From positions 70,452-108,030 of the forward strand of contig JACPLA010000074.1 of NCBI GenBank assembly GCA_016186715.1: a DNA stretch of 37,579 nt, in the 5' to 3' direction. Numbering within the stretch: the stretch's first letter is position 1; every line of letters begins with the position of its first letter. The translations under genes were made by a program, and so were the position numbers. Below are positions 17,300-25,229 of the stretch, piece by piece. The DNA is from Ignavibacteriales bacterium. Lineage in GTDB: Bacteria > Bacteroidota > Ignavibacteria > UBA10030. The notes beneath the pieces are model-generated. The model worked only from the letters and a program-made list of their open reading frames with translations, searched no databases and had not been told where the DNA came from.

Positions 17300-17458
17300 T
17301 TGATCACTCGCTAATCAACGCGGTTTGAAGGAAGGAGACGCGGCGGGAGGAAGGAGACCGCTCATCCTGGGTCTTATTAATGATACTGGTCCAGTCACCA
17401 TCTCGTTGTGATGGCACTCACAGATCGGTTTGTCCCTCTGTCAAGGCTTTTCAATATA

Positions 17459-17494
17459 GAAAAATCGCCCGGTGCGATCAAGCGCATCAGGCGA
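17459..17494 (-). terminator. Likely terminator of the signalling operon
   Basis: On the minus strand TCGCC-tga-TGCG-cttgat-CGCA-ccg-GGCGA is followed at once by TTTTT. The two stacked short stems share a symmetrical internal loop. It lies about 40 bases beyond the stop of the last signalling gene at 17534. The stem is weaker than the other terminators in the window. Confidence 0.6.
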
Positions 17495-17533
17495 CTGAGG
17501 ACCGCAACTCCATGAAACAGGTCGATGAAACAT

Positions 17534-18268
17534 CTAGGACGAATCGGAAAGTTCCTCTATTTGTTTTAAGTAGTGCGTGAACAACGCTTCAATTTCATTC
17601 AAACCGTTCTCGATGACATAGGGAAGCGACTCGCCTACAGAGTGCAAGATAACGACGGCATTGACATTCGCGTCTTTGGTTGATGCATTCGAAATTCGTC
17701 CTGAGATCCCCCGATTCACCGCAGAAATGGCCTTGTAGATCTCAGAAAGTCCTTTGAGCTCCCAGTCCGGTTTCCCCCCCCGCCGCATAATAAAGAACTG
17801 AGCTGTCAGGTACATTGTCACAGCACGGTATACGGTTTCGCGGGAAGTTGCGAAGGGGAGGTGAAACTGCACCATGGGACGAAGCTTGTCCATCACCGGA
17901 CAATTACTCGTCACCATGTAGATTCCAATGAGAGCGCTGAGGCCCTTCTGCAACGTTGTCTCTTTGACAAAGGTGCGCTCTTGGGTGTCGACCGTGACCT
18001 TTGTCTTCTCAAAGGAAATCGAATCTTGAAAGGATTCCACCAGGCTTGCAAGGTTCACGGCAACCGGACAATACTCCACGCTGTCATCAAGCGGACAGTT
18101 TTCGCACTGATGATACTTCAGTTTTGTCCATTCAGGCCTCGGTCTGTGTTCCGAAAGGATCAGCTCATAGCTGTCGCTATCCAACTGGACGACGAAATCC
18201 TTTTCCGGGCCGTTTTCGAACTTGAACCGGTAAACCAGCTCAACCGTGTCTGCTTTTTGATCACCCAT
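17534..18268 (-). CDS. Cysteine-containing protein of unknown function (DUF6901-like)
   Basis: A soluble 244-residue protein without a signal peptide. The first 40 residues are a small beta domain ('ELVYRFKFENGPEKDFVVQLD'). Then comes 'YHQCENCPLDDSVEYCPVAVN' (Cys55, Cys58, Cys67) and, in the helical C-terminal part, 'VTSNCPVMDKLRPMVQFHLPFAT' (Cys123). The four cysteines could bind a metal or an iron-sulphur cluster. I recall a family with the same 'HQCxNCPL...CPVA' and 'SxCPVxDKLRP' blocks as DUF6901, from memory and unchecked. It is the last gene of a minus-strand run of receiver and kinase genes, 57 bases after the previous stop. A sensory, adaptor or output role in that pathway is plausible but is inference. 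Confidence 0.8.
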   Translation of the reverse strand: MGDQKADTVELVYRFKFENGPEKDFVVQLDSDSYELILSEHRPRPEWTKLKYHQCENCPLDDSVEYCPVAVNLASLVESFQDSISFEKTKVTVDTQERTFVKETTLQKGLSALIGIYMVTSNCPVMDKLRPMVQFHLPFATSRETVYRAVTMYLTAQFFIMRRGGKPDWELKGLSEIYKAISAVNRGISGRISNASTKDANVNAVVILHSVGESLPYVIENGLNEIEALFTHYLKQIEELSDSS

Positions 18269-18325
18269 GGGGCGAATGTACTTCCAGTGAATGATAAACC
18301 ATCGGCCTCAAAGCTACAGTTATTC

Positions 18326-19408
18326 TCACTGCTTCAGTGGGATCCTGCATTGAATCATGAGGCCGCCTTTGGTTGATTCTGTCCGAACCTCTGACTTATG
18401 GGCCTCGAGAACTCGTTTGCCGGTCTGTAGAAGAACCTGAGCATTATCGAGTTTGGCGAAACCTGAACCTGTTGCATCTAAAGAGACGCCCATCTGGCTG
18501 GCGATCTTTCCGACGTTGTCTCCAACTTTCGACGCCTCAAGAGTTAATTCAACAGACTCAGTCCCTTTGTCTTTTTTCCCCTGAGCCACGCTGACTCGGA
18601 TGGTCCCGCCCTTCGAACTCAGTTCCACGAGTCCGGTTACCAACAGTACAATCGCTTCTTCGAGTCTTGAGGCATCCACTTCCGTTTTCGGAATTTTTCC
18701 GTCGACTTTGTGGTCAAAGGTGACTCCCCGGGCCTTCGCGTGGGCTGCGACCCGTGCGACCGCCTGTTCGACAATTTTTTCTATCCCCGTCGGTTTCCGG
18801 GCAAGAGCCATCGACTCTGCCTTGAGGAACTTGGGATCCACAGATTTCTTGATCTCCGTGGTAATCGTGGCAGACAGATCGCGAGCCGCCTTCAAAACGG
18901 CAGTCTGATCCTTGGTCAGTTTTCCAAGAGACCCCTTGACAACCATCTCGACGGAGTCGTGAATCCGGATGGCCCGATTCAACACTTCATCGAAGAGGAA
19001 CGCTGCGCTTGTCCGGTTCGCTTCTTCAAGAGCCGCCTCGGATGTGCGAGCCCGTTGGAGAGATCGCATTCTCGTGACTAATTCGGTCGTATCAATCGGC
19101 TTCACAAGGTAGTCTTTCGCTCCCTTTTTGAGGCACTCGATGGCCGTTGAGAAATCAGCAAAGCCGGTGAGCATGATGACGTCGGTCGCAGGATACAGCT
19201 CCGTGATGATGCCGAGGGCCGTGATGCCGTCCATCCGGGGCATGTTAATATCGAGCAAAACCACGTCAAAGCGTGACTGCTTCAGCTTCTCCAGCGCTTC
19301 ATCCCCATCGACAGCATCTTCCGTCTCAAAGCCGCTGGAGGCCAACCTTGTTTTAATCGTCAGCCTCAGCGTGTCTTCATCATCAACAACAAGTACTTTT
19401 CCGACCAT
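18326..19408 (-). CDS. Response regulator fused to a degenerate histidine-kinase-like region
   Basis: 360 residues. Residues 4-120 are a full receiver: acidic pair 'DDED', phospho-acceptor Asp53 in 'VVLLDINMP', Thr81 and Lys103 in 'LVKPID'. The rest follows the layout of a dimerisation helix pair plus ATPase domain, but the key residues are missing. Where neighbours have 'HELRTP' or 'HDLRSP' it has 'FDEVLNR'. The N-box equivalent reads 'LLVTGLVELSSKGG' without the Mg-binding asparagine, and no DxGxG box is present. The C-terminal 'AHKSEVRTESTKGGLMIQCRIPL' still matches the last ATPase strands. It may be a phosphorylation-controlled scaffold or dimer partner for the intact kinases upstream. 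AAGG precedes the start. Confidence 0.88.
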   Translation of the reverse strand: MVGKVLVVDDEDTLRLTIKTRLASSGFETEDAVDGDEALEKLKQSRFDVVLLDINMPRMDGITALGIITELYPATDVIMLTGFADFSTAIECLKKGAKDYLVKPIDTTELVTRMRSLQRARTSEAALEEANRTSAAFLFDEVLNRAIRIHDSVEMVVKGSLGKLTKDQTAVLKAARDLSATITTEIKKSVDPKFLKAESMALARKPTGIEKIVEQAVARVAAHAKARGVTFDHKVDGKIPKTEVDASRLEEAIVLLVTGLVELSSKGGTIRVSVAQGKKDKGTESVELTLEASKVGDNVGKIASQMGVSLDATGSGFAKLDNAQVLLQTGKRVLEAHKSEVRTESTKGGLMIQCRIPLKQ

Positions 19409-19435
19409 ACCGTGTTCATCCTTTTTTTGAGTGGT

Positions 19436-20566
19436 TTATGCTATGGGAAGCGTGAATTGAAATGTTGTCGACTTCCCGGGCTGACTCTCCACTTTGATGC
19501 TTCCCCCGTGAGCCTCCACGATCAGCTTACAAATTGCGAGACCAAGACCGGTCCCTTTTTGCCGAACCCGCTTCGCGGTGGAAGCCTGTTTGTAGCGCTG
19601 AAAAATGTTTGGGATCTCTTCCGCCGGGATGCCCATGCCCGAGTCGGTCACGGACACGACAACGACTTTATGCGCGTCATTCAGTCCGGCTGTTTTTTCG
19701 GTCGCCTGCTTCGCAGCAACTTCCACGTGACCCCCGCTGTTGGAGAATTTGAGAGCATTGCTCAAGAGATTCATAAAGACCTGGCCGACTTTCCCCCCAT
19801 CCGCCTGGACATGAGGAAGGTCCGAGTCGACCTTCAGATCAAGTGAGATTTCCTTCTGACGGAATTGAAAGTCCATCTGTTTTGCAACGCGTTCCACGAG
19901 CTGTGGGAGCGAGACCGATTCTTTGTGGAGCGTGATTTTCCCGGCCTCGAATTTCGAAATATCCAGCAGATTGTTGATCAGTTGCAGCAAACGCTCTGCT
20001 GATTCCTGAGAGGCGCTCAAAAGCGTGAAATGGTCGGGCGTGAGATTTCGATCGCCCCGCTCGAGTTCACGGATGAATTCGATAACGTCCTTGATCCCGG
20101 CAAGCGGGCTTCTCAGATCGTGCACCAGCATCGCCATGAAATCCGCCTTGGTCCGTTCAAGTTCCGCCTCCATTCGCTTCAACTGAACGAGTGTTTTGGT
20201 TCGGACGAGAAGTTCATCCGTGTCGATGGGTTTTGTCAGATATTCGTCCGCGCCCATCATCAGACCGGCCTCAATACTTCCCGGATCTTTCCGTTGGGCC
20301 GTCAGGAAAATCACGGGAATCTTTGCGGTCTCCTGACTTGCCCGCAGATGTTTGAGCGTTTCAAATCCATCCATTTCCGGCATTTGAATATCCAGGAGAA
20401 TAACATCGGGTTGTTTCTCTCTGGCAATGGTGAGACACTCCTTGCCGCTGTTCGCGCGCAACATTTCAACCGGCTTCCGTTTCAGCGCAAATTCCAGAAG
20501 ATCAAGATTATCTTCCGTGTCGTCGACGACGAGAATGACCGGGTCTTTCTTATTTTGTGCATCCAT
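19436..20566 (-). CDS. Receiver-first hybrid histidine kinase
   Basis: 376 residues arranged as receiver, HisKA, HATPase. The receiver (about 9-128) has 'VVDDTEDN', Asp59 in 'VILLDIQMP', Thr89 and Lys112. A short helix links to HisKA, with His149 in 'MLVHDLRSPLAGI'. The ATPase has the N-box 'VFMNLLSNALKFS', 'DSGMGIPAEEI', and 'GTGLGLAICKLIVEAHGG'. All catalytic residues are intact. There is no sensor or membrane segment, so it is likely a cytoplasmic kinase whose activity is set by phosphorylation of its own receiver. Spacing is 21 bases after the large hybrid kinase gene and 27 before the next, so it is cotranscribed. It is probably an intermediate in a phosphorelay. Confidence 0.95.
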   Translation of the reverse strand: MDAQNKKDPVILVVDDTEDNLDLLEFALKRKPVEMLRANSGKECLTIAREKQPDVILLDIQMPEMDGFETLKHLRASQETAKIPVIFLTAQRKDPGSIEAGLMMGADEYLTKPIDTDELLVRTKTLVQLKRMEAELERTKADFMAMLVHDLRSPLAGIKDVIEFIRELERGDRNLTPDHFTLLSASQESAERLLQLINNLLDISKFEAGKITLHKESVSLPQLVERVAKQMDFQFRQKEISLDLKVDSDLPHVQADGGKVGQVFMNLLSNALKFSNSGGHVEVAAKQATEKTAGLNDAHKVVVVSVTDSGMGIPAEEIPNIFQRYKQASTAKRVRQKGTGLGLAICKLIVEAHGGSIKVESQPGKSTTFQFTLPIA

Positions 20567-20587
20567 ACGATTCGTGGCCCCTGGGAT

Positions 20588-23461
20588 CTAAGCTGATGTG
20601 AGGATTCGTTTGATGGTGCTTGCGATGGCTTCTTTATTGAATTCTTCCTTGTTCAGGACATCTTTAATGTGGGATTGGAGCATATCGCGTTCTTTATCCG
20701 TCAGTTCTTTTCCCGAAAGGATCACAACAGGAATTTTCTTCCATGCTTCGTTTCCCTGGAGACGGCGGACGACCTGAAACCCGTCCATCCCCGGCATCAC
20801 AACGTCGAGGAAGATGACTGCCGGAACGGCCTCTTTGAGGATCTTAATCGCTTCTTCCCCGCTATTGGCCACCCTTGCCTTGAACCCTTCCGTTTCCAGA
20901 AGTTCTTTTAACGCCACTGCGTAGTCCTTGTTGTCATCAACGACAAGAACATATTGATCACGGGAGGTAACGGCAGTTTGGACGCGCTGGAGCAACGCTT
21001 TTGAGTCAACCGGTTTCGGCATGACGTCGATCGCACCGAGCGACATCGCCAGCGGCTTATTGTCAATCATTGAGTGAATAATAACCGGAATATCCTTCAA
21101 TTGTGGATCCCGTTTCATTTCCCGCAAAACCTGCCATCCATCCTTTTGAGGCATCATGATGTCCAAAGTGATCAGCGCCGGCTTGATTTGTTGGGCCAAC
21201 TTCATTCCTTCGTCACCTGAATACGCTACCGTCACATTGTATCCTTCGGGGACAAGATACGAACGCAGAATTTGCAGGGCGTCGGGGTCATCGTCGATGC
21301 ACAGTATCTTTGCCCCCGATTCCGGTCCGAGAGTTGCGACTGCCTGCTTGATGGGAATTGGGGCCGTCGCACTTGGAGTTTCTTTCGGAACCGGTGCGGC
21401 TTTCTTCGACTCCTGCCCTCTCTCCGGCGTGTAGGTTGGCGGAATCGTCAGTGTGAATTTGGAGCCCTTGCCAAATTCGCTTTCGACTGCCAAGTCGCCG
21501 CCCAACATTCTTGCCAGCCTCCGGGAAATGGGTAGCCCCAGGCCTGTTCCTTTGTATTTTCGCGAATGACTACTGTCGATTTGCTGAAATTCCTCAAAGA
21601 CCAGGTGGAGATTTTTTTCCTCGATGCCGATTCCCGAGTCCTTCACGGCAAAAGACACCTCGCCGTTGCGCTCGCGCTTCACCGTCAGCTCGATTTCTCC
21701 CTTCTCGGTAAACTTTACGGCATTGCTCAACAGATTGACAATAATCTGCTTGACTTTCAAAATATCGGTGTTGAGGAGAGGGAGATCGTCTTCAACCGTC
21801 TGCCTCAGACTCAGACTCTTTTGCTTGACAAGCATTTCAACGGTCATCACCGTACTGGAAACGACATTCGCAATTTCATCCGCTTCAACGTTGACCGTCA
21901 TGCGTCCTGCTTCCAGCTTGGAGAAGTCCAGAATATCGTTGATGAGCTGGAGGAGATGTTTTCCGTTCTTCAGCACCTTTTCGAGCGCCATCCGTTGATC
22001 CGGTGTCAGGGGATCTCCAGTGGGGCCGAGCAAGACGGAGCTGAATCCGATGATTGAATTGAGCGGTGTACGAAGCTCATGCGACATACTCGCCAGAAAG
22101 TCGGATTTCACGCGATACGCTTTTTCAAGCTCGCTATTTTTCTTGTTGAGTTCCTCATTCTTGGTTGCGATTTCCCGCGAGAGTTTCTGCGCGGCTTCAT
22201 TATTGCGCGCGTTGGTGAGGGCAACCCCGACCTGAGGGACGGAATTATGAATAATATCCTTTTTCAGTTCGTCGAACGGCTGCATCGAGCCGAGGACCAG
22301 CACGCCGAGCAAACGGTCTTGGAACAGGATGGGCACGGCGACGAGATGCCTCGGAGCAACTTCCACAAGACCGGTATCCACCGTAAACCCTGAATTCGTT
22401 GGAAGATCATTGATCTCCAGCGTTCGGACTTCCTTTGCACATTGGCCGGGGATTCCTTCTCCGATGGCGAAGCGTTTCACTGTTTCCCCGTTTTCGCGAA
22501 GGGCGTACCCGGCGGAAAGCTCCAGCATGTCCGTCTGTCGATTCATGAGATAGAGTGCCCCGATGTTGGCTCCCGCGTGGTGGCAGATCAAATTCAAACT
22601 ATTGATCTCCACATCCTGAATCTCCACGTGACTGTTCAGCGCCGTCACTAGTTCCGAGTAGGCATTCAGTCGCGTGTAGGTGTTCCCCAGCATGACCGAC
22701 ATCTTATTGAAATCCAGGGCAAGTTCGCCCAGTTCATCCGAACGGTTCAGCTCGATGGGTTCGAACTTCCCTTCCATCATTTTTTGCGTCCCCTCTTTCA
22801 GGAGACGGACCGGGTTGGTAATGGATCTTGTCAGAACGAACCCAAGGGCAATCGCGAACACAGCAACGAGGATATTTACAAGGCCGATGAAATTGCCGAT
22901 CGTGCGGCTCAGATTGCTTGCGACGTCAATGCTTCTGGTCTGGGTTGTGGCAAAACGTTGGCGCAAACCGCGCAGCTGATTCAACCCCTTTTCCAGGTAT
23001 TTGTTGGCGGCCTCCACGGCTCCCAGAGCGGCAAACTCTTTTTCAAAGTTTGGATCTTTCCCTCGCGACTCTCCCAGAAGCATTTTCCTGTCCCCCACGT
23101 TCTCCATCCACTCAAAATAGTACCCGCGTACATTCCGAAGCTGATCAATCATGAGGCTGTCGCCAAGGTCTCTCTGTATCGTTGCCGCAATCGCGTCGAA
23201 GTCTTTCCAGAGATTCTGATAGTTTTGCCTTGCCTCATCAGATCCGGTGAGAGCGAAGTCATCGGCCGCGAACGGTGTATCCGTCAGGATGATGTTCAAG
23301 CGCTGTAGATTCGTGAGCATCTTGATGTCGCTGGCCGCGTTCACATAGCTCTTCTCGATTTGGGAGAGAATGTTGAGCGTCAGGATGGTCATCGCGGTCA
23401 AGATGACTAACAGCAGCGCAAAGTTTGCGAAAACCTTCCAGTAGAGTTTTGACTTAAACAT
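20588..23461 (-). CDS. CHASE3-like/HAMP/GAF hybrid sensor histidine kinase with two receivers
   Basis: 957 residues. Membrane segment 1 is at about 10-32. A helical periplasmic sensor of CHASE3 or four-helix type lies at about 35-185, and membrane segment 2 at about 189-210. HAMP (about 211-263) and GAF (about 275-420) follow, then a coiled coil. HisKA has His461 in 'SMSHELRTPLNSIIGFS', and HATPase has 'VNLLSNAVKFTEKGEI', 'DSGIGIEEK' and 'KGTGLGLPISRRL'. A Pro/Ala-rich linker leads to receiver 1 (Asp767 in 'LITLDIMMP') and receiver 2 (Asp886 in 'VIFLDVVMP'). Both receivers have Ser where Thr is usual. No HPt domain is present. A strong AGGAGAAGG ribosome site precedes ATG 23461. It is the probable sensory input of the six-gene run. 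Its signal is unknown; GAF and CHASE3 types do not predict one. Confidence 0.95.
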   Translation of the reverse strand: MFKSKLYWKVFANFALLLVILTAMTILTLNILSQIEKSYVNAASDIKMLTNLQRLNIILTDTPFAADDFALTGSDEARQNYQNLWKDFDAIAATIQRDLGDSLMIDQLRNVRGYYFEWMENVGDRKMLLGESRGKDPNFEKEFAALGAVEAANKYLEKGLNQLRGLRQRFATTQTRSIDVASNLSRTIGNFIGLVNILVAVFAIALGFVLTRSITNPVRLLKEGTQKMMEGKFEPIELNRSDELGELALDFNKMSVMLGNTYTRLNAYSELVTALNSHVEIQDVEINSLNLICHHAGANIGALYLMNRQTDMLELSAGYALRENGETVKRFAIGEGIPGQCAKEVRTLEINDLPTNSGFTVDTGLVEVAPRHLVAVPILFQDRLLGVLVLGSMQPFDELKKDIIHNSVPQVGVALTNARNNEAAQKLSREIATKNEELNKKNSELEKAYRVKSDFLASMSHELRTPLNSIIGFSSVLLGPTGDPLTPDQRMALEKVLKNGKHLLQLINDILDFSKLEAGRMTVNVEADEIANVVSSTVMTVEMLVKQKSLSLRQTVEDDLPLLNTDILKVKQIIVNLLSNAVKFTEKGEIELTVKRERNGEVSFAVKDSGIGIEEKNLHLVFEEFQQIDSSHSRKYKGTGLGLPISRRLARMLGGDLAVESEFGKGSKFTLTIPPTYTPERGQESKKAAPVPKETPSATAPIPIKQAVATLGPESGAKILCIDDDPDALQILRSYLVPEGYNVTVAYSGDEGMKLAQQIKPALITLDIMMPQKDGWQVLREMKRDPQLKDIPVIIHSMIDNKPLAMSLGAIDVMPKPVDSKALLQRVQTAVTSRDQYVLVVDDNKDYAVALKELLETEGFKARVANSGEEAIKILKEAVPAVIFLDVVMPGMDGFQVVRRLQGNEAWKKIPVVILSGKELTDKERDMLQSHIKDVLNKEEFNKEAIASTIKRILTSA

Positions 23462-23500
23462 TGCCTTCTCCTAGCAAATGCCGTCTAGTTCGTCCATCCC

Positions 23501-23875
23501 TTATTCCTCGAGATATTTGCGAATCAGGGCAAGCAACTCTTCGGGGTCCATTGGCTTGGTGTAGTGGGCTACGCATCCAATCTGCTGAGTCCGCGCTTTG
23601 TCTTCTGGTTTGGCCTGGGCCGTAAATGCAATAACCGGAATCTCCTTCGTTCCTTCGTCGGCCTTCAGGAGGGGAACGGCAGTCCATCCGTCCATCACCG
23701 GCATCTGCATATCCATCAGGATCAAATTCGGGGTGCGTGCTTTCGCCATTTCAACGGCCTGCTCCCCGTTCTCAGCAACAACCAGCTCGATATCCATCTT
23801 GCTCCGCATAAGGACGAACTGCACCAGATCTCTGTTGTCCTCATCGTCCTCGGCCAGCAAAATCACTTTACTCAT
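23501..23875 (-). CDS. Single-domain response regulator (CheY/DivK-like)
   Basis: 124 residues, only a receiver: 'LLAEDDEDNRDL' supplies the acidic pair, Asp55 in 'LILMDMQMPVMDG' accepts phosphate, Thr in 'IAFTAQ' and Lys in 'YTKPMD' complete the active site. There is no output domain, so it acts by protein contact or as a phosphate shuttle or sink between the kinases. It lies 39 bases before the large hybrid kinase gene, with AAAGGA before its ATG, and is probably cotranscribed with it. The upstream gap of 160 bases may hold the promoter of the downstream five genes. Confidence 0.94.
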   Translation of the reverse strand: MSKVILLAEDDEDNRDLVQFVLMRSKMDIELVVAENGEQAVEMAKARTPNLILMDMQMPVMDGWTAVPLLKADEGTKEIPVIAFTAQAKPEDKARTQQIGCVAHYTKPMDPEELLALIRKYLEE

Positions 23876-23892
23876 ACCGAATCCTTTCTGAA

Positions 23893-23898
23893 TTATAC
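23893..23898 (-). promoter_or_regulatory. Candidate -10 element of the signalling operon
   Basis: On the minus strand an exact TATAAT stands 17 bases before the start codon of the single-receiver gene. The -35 region is poor (GGCAAT at 17 bases), and the leader would be only about 11 bases, just enough to include the AAAGGA ribosome site. Low confidence. Confidence 0.3.
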
Positions 23899-24035
23899 CT
23901 GAACGCGCGACTCCATTGCCGTTTCCACCAAGTAATCTATTGTTCCAGGCCCTTTTGTTTAGAAACGAGCACTCGTGCCTGCTTCCAACTTCAATTCCGA
24001 TATCCGAAACGCAATATGCCTTTTTGGAAGCGGCA

Positions 24036-25229
24036 CTAGATAGAAGAAAGATACTGTCTGAACACTATCAGCTTTTCATTCATCACTTCGTTGAGACTTT
24101 CAAAATCCACAGGCTTCTCCACATATCCCTCCGTCGGCCGAAGTTCCGACGATTTGAGTTGAACGATCCCACTTTGCTCGCATATCAGGATAAACGGGAT
24201 GTAACTGAATTTTGAATTCGCTCTCAGCACGTGCAGAAATTTTATGCCGCTTAAATGCCCTCCGGAGAATTCCATACTGCAGAGAACAAAGTGAGGATTG
24301 ATTTTTTCGATCTTTTCCAGCGCATGCTCGGGAGACGTCGCTGTCACCACGGCATAGCCGCTGGCTTTCAGCTTCTGAGCCAGATCCTTCGTTTCTTTGT
24401 CCTCAGGGGAAACGAACAAGATCGTCCCTCGGTACTGGTCGGCGACCAAATCAAGCAGAAACTTTGATTCGTACTCCAGATACTCGTCCATGGTGACCTG
24501 ATAGACCTTGCGAAGCCACTCGAGGGTGCGCGAGGAATTTCGGAGGAGTTTCTGCTTCGCCACGACCTCCTTGACGGCGCGACTGTACATGTCGAGTTTC
24601 ACCTCTCGCTTGAGGGTATGCTCGACATCCTCGGGGATTCCGACCGAGACTGCAAGTTCATGCAGCTCGACTAATTCCTGATCTTTCGGCGCCCCGTTCA
24701 TCCAGGCTTTCTCCATGGCACTGCGCAGCTGTTTGATGGCTCCTTTCAGCTGCTGCTGGTTCATCTCCTCCCGGACCTTGCGTTCCGAATCGAGCGCCTT
24801 GGTGAGCATCTCGATCTGCCTCTTCATCTCCTCGAGTTTACTGTCAATATGAGAAGGAGGTGTAACCCTCGGCGCCGGAGGAGTTCCCTGCTTCGGAGTT
24901 ACCGGAGGTTCCTGACGGGCCGGTGGAGCCGCTACAGGTTTTCCCGCCGGAGGAGCTGGCGGGGGTTGGGGGGCGGCCACAGGGGGAGGAGCCGGCGATT
25001 CCCTCTTTCTCTGCTCTTCGAAGTGTGCGATCCGGTCGAGAAACGCGTATGCATATGGATTGCTTGGATCCAGTTTTTGGGCCTTGGACACCTCCTGACG
25101 CGCCTTTTCAAACTCTCCCTCTTTCAGGAATTTGTCAGCAAGCATCAGGCACTGCCTGGCTGCATCTTTATCCTGCTGGAGGACGGCTTTCGTCGCGGTC
25201 CTGGTTGTATTTGCGGCTTTTGGATTCAC
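24036..25229 (-). CDS. TPR-like / proline-rich / pseudo-receiver protein
   Basis: 397 residues. Residues about 20-75 look like one and a half TPR units ('ADKFLKEGEFEKARQEVSKAQKLDPSNPYAYAFLDRIAHFEEQ'). Residues 78-125 are a Pro/Ala-rich linker. Residues 128-265 are helical with a coiled coil, and about 269-390 form a receiver-like domain. In that domain the Asp pair is replaced ('LFVSPEDKE'), the phospho-acceptor is Ser318 ('FVLCSMEFSGG'), Thr becomes Cys350, and only the Lys372 'YVEKPVD' motif remains, so it cannot be phosphorylated in the usual way. The start is GTG 25229, without a ribosome site, and no better start exists because no ATG lies upstream in frame. It precedes the receiver/kinase genes by 160 bases on the same strand. 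It is probably a scaffold of the pathway. Confidence 0.85.
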   Translation of the reverse strand: MNPKAANTTRTATKAVLQQDKDAARQCLMLADKFLKEGEFEKARQEVSKAQKLDPSNPYAYAFLDRIAHFEEQRKRESPAPPPVAAPQPPPAPPAGKPVAAPPARQEPPVTPKQGTPPAPRVTPPSHIDSKLEEMKRQIEMLTKALDSERKVREEMNQQQLKGAIKQLRSAMEKAWMNGAPKDQELVELHELAVSVGIPEDVEHTLKREVKLDMYSRAVKEVVAKQKLLRNSSRTLEWLRKVYQVTMDEYLEYESKFLLDLVADQYRGTILFVSPEDKETKDLAQKLKASGYAVVTATSPEHALEKIEKINPHFVLCSMEFSGGHLSGIKFLHVLRANSKFSYIPFILICEQSGIVQLKSSELRPTEGYVEKPVDFESLNEVMNEKLIVFRQYLSSI

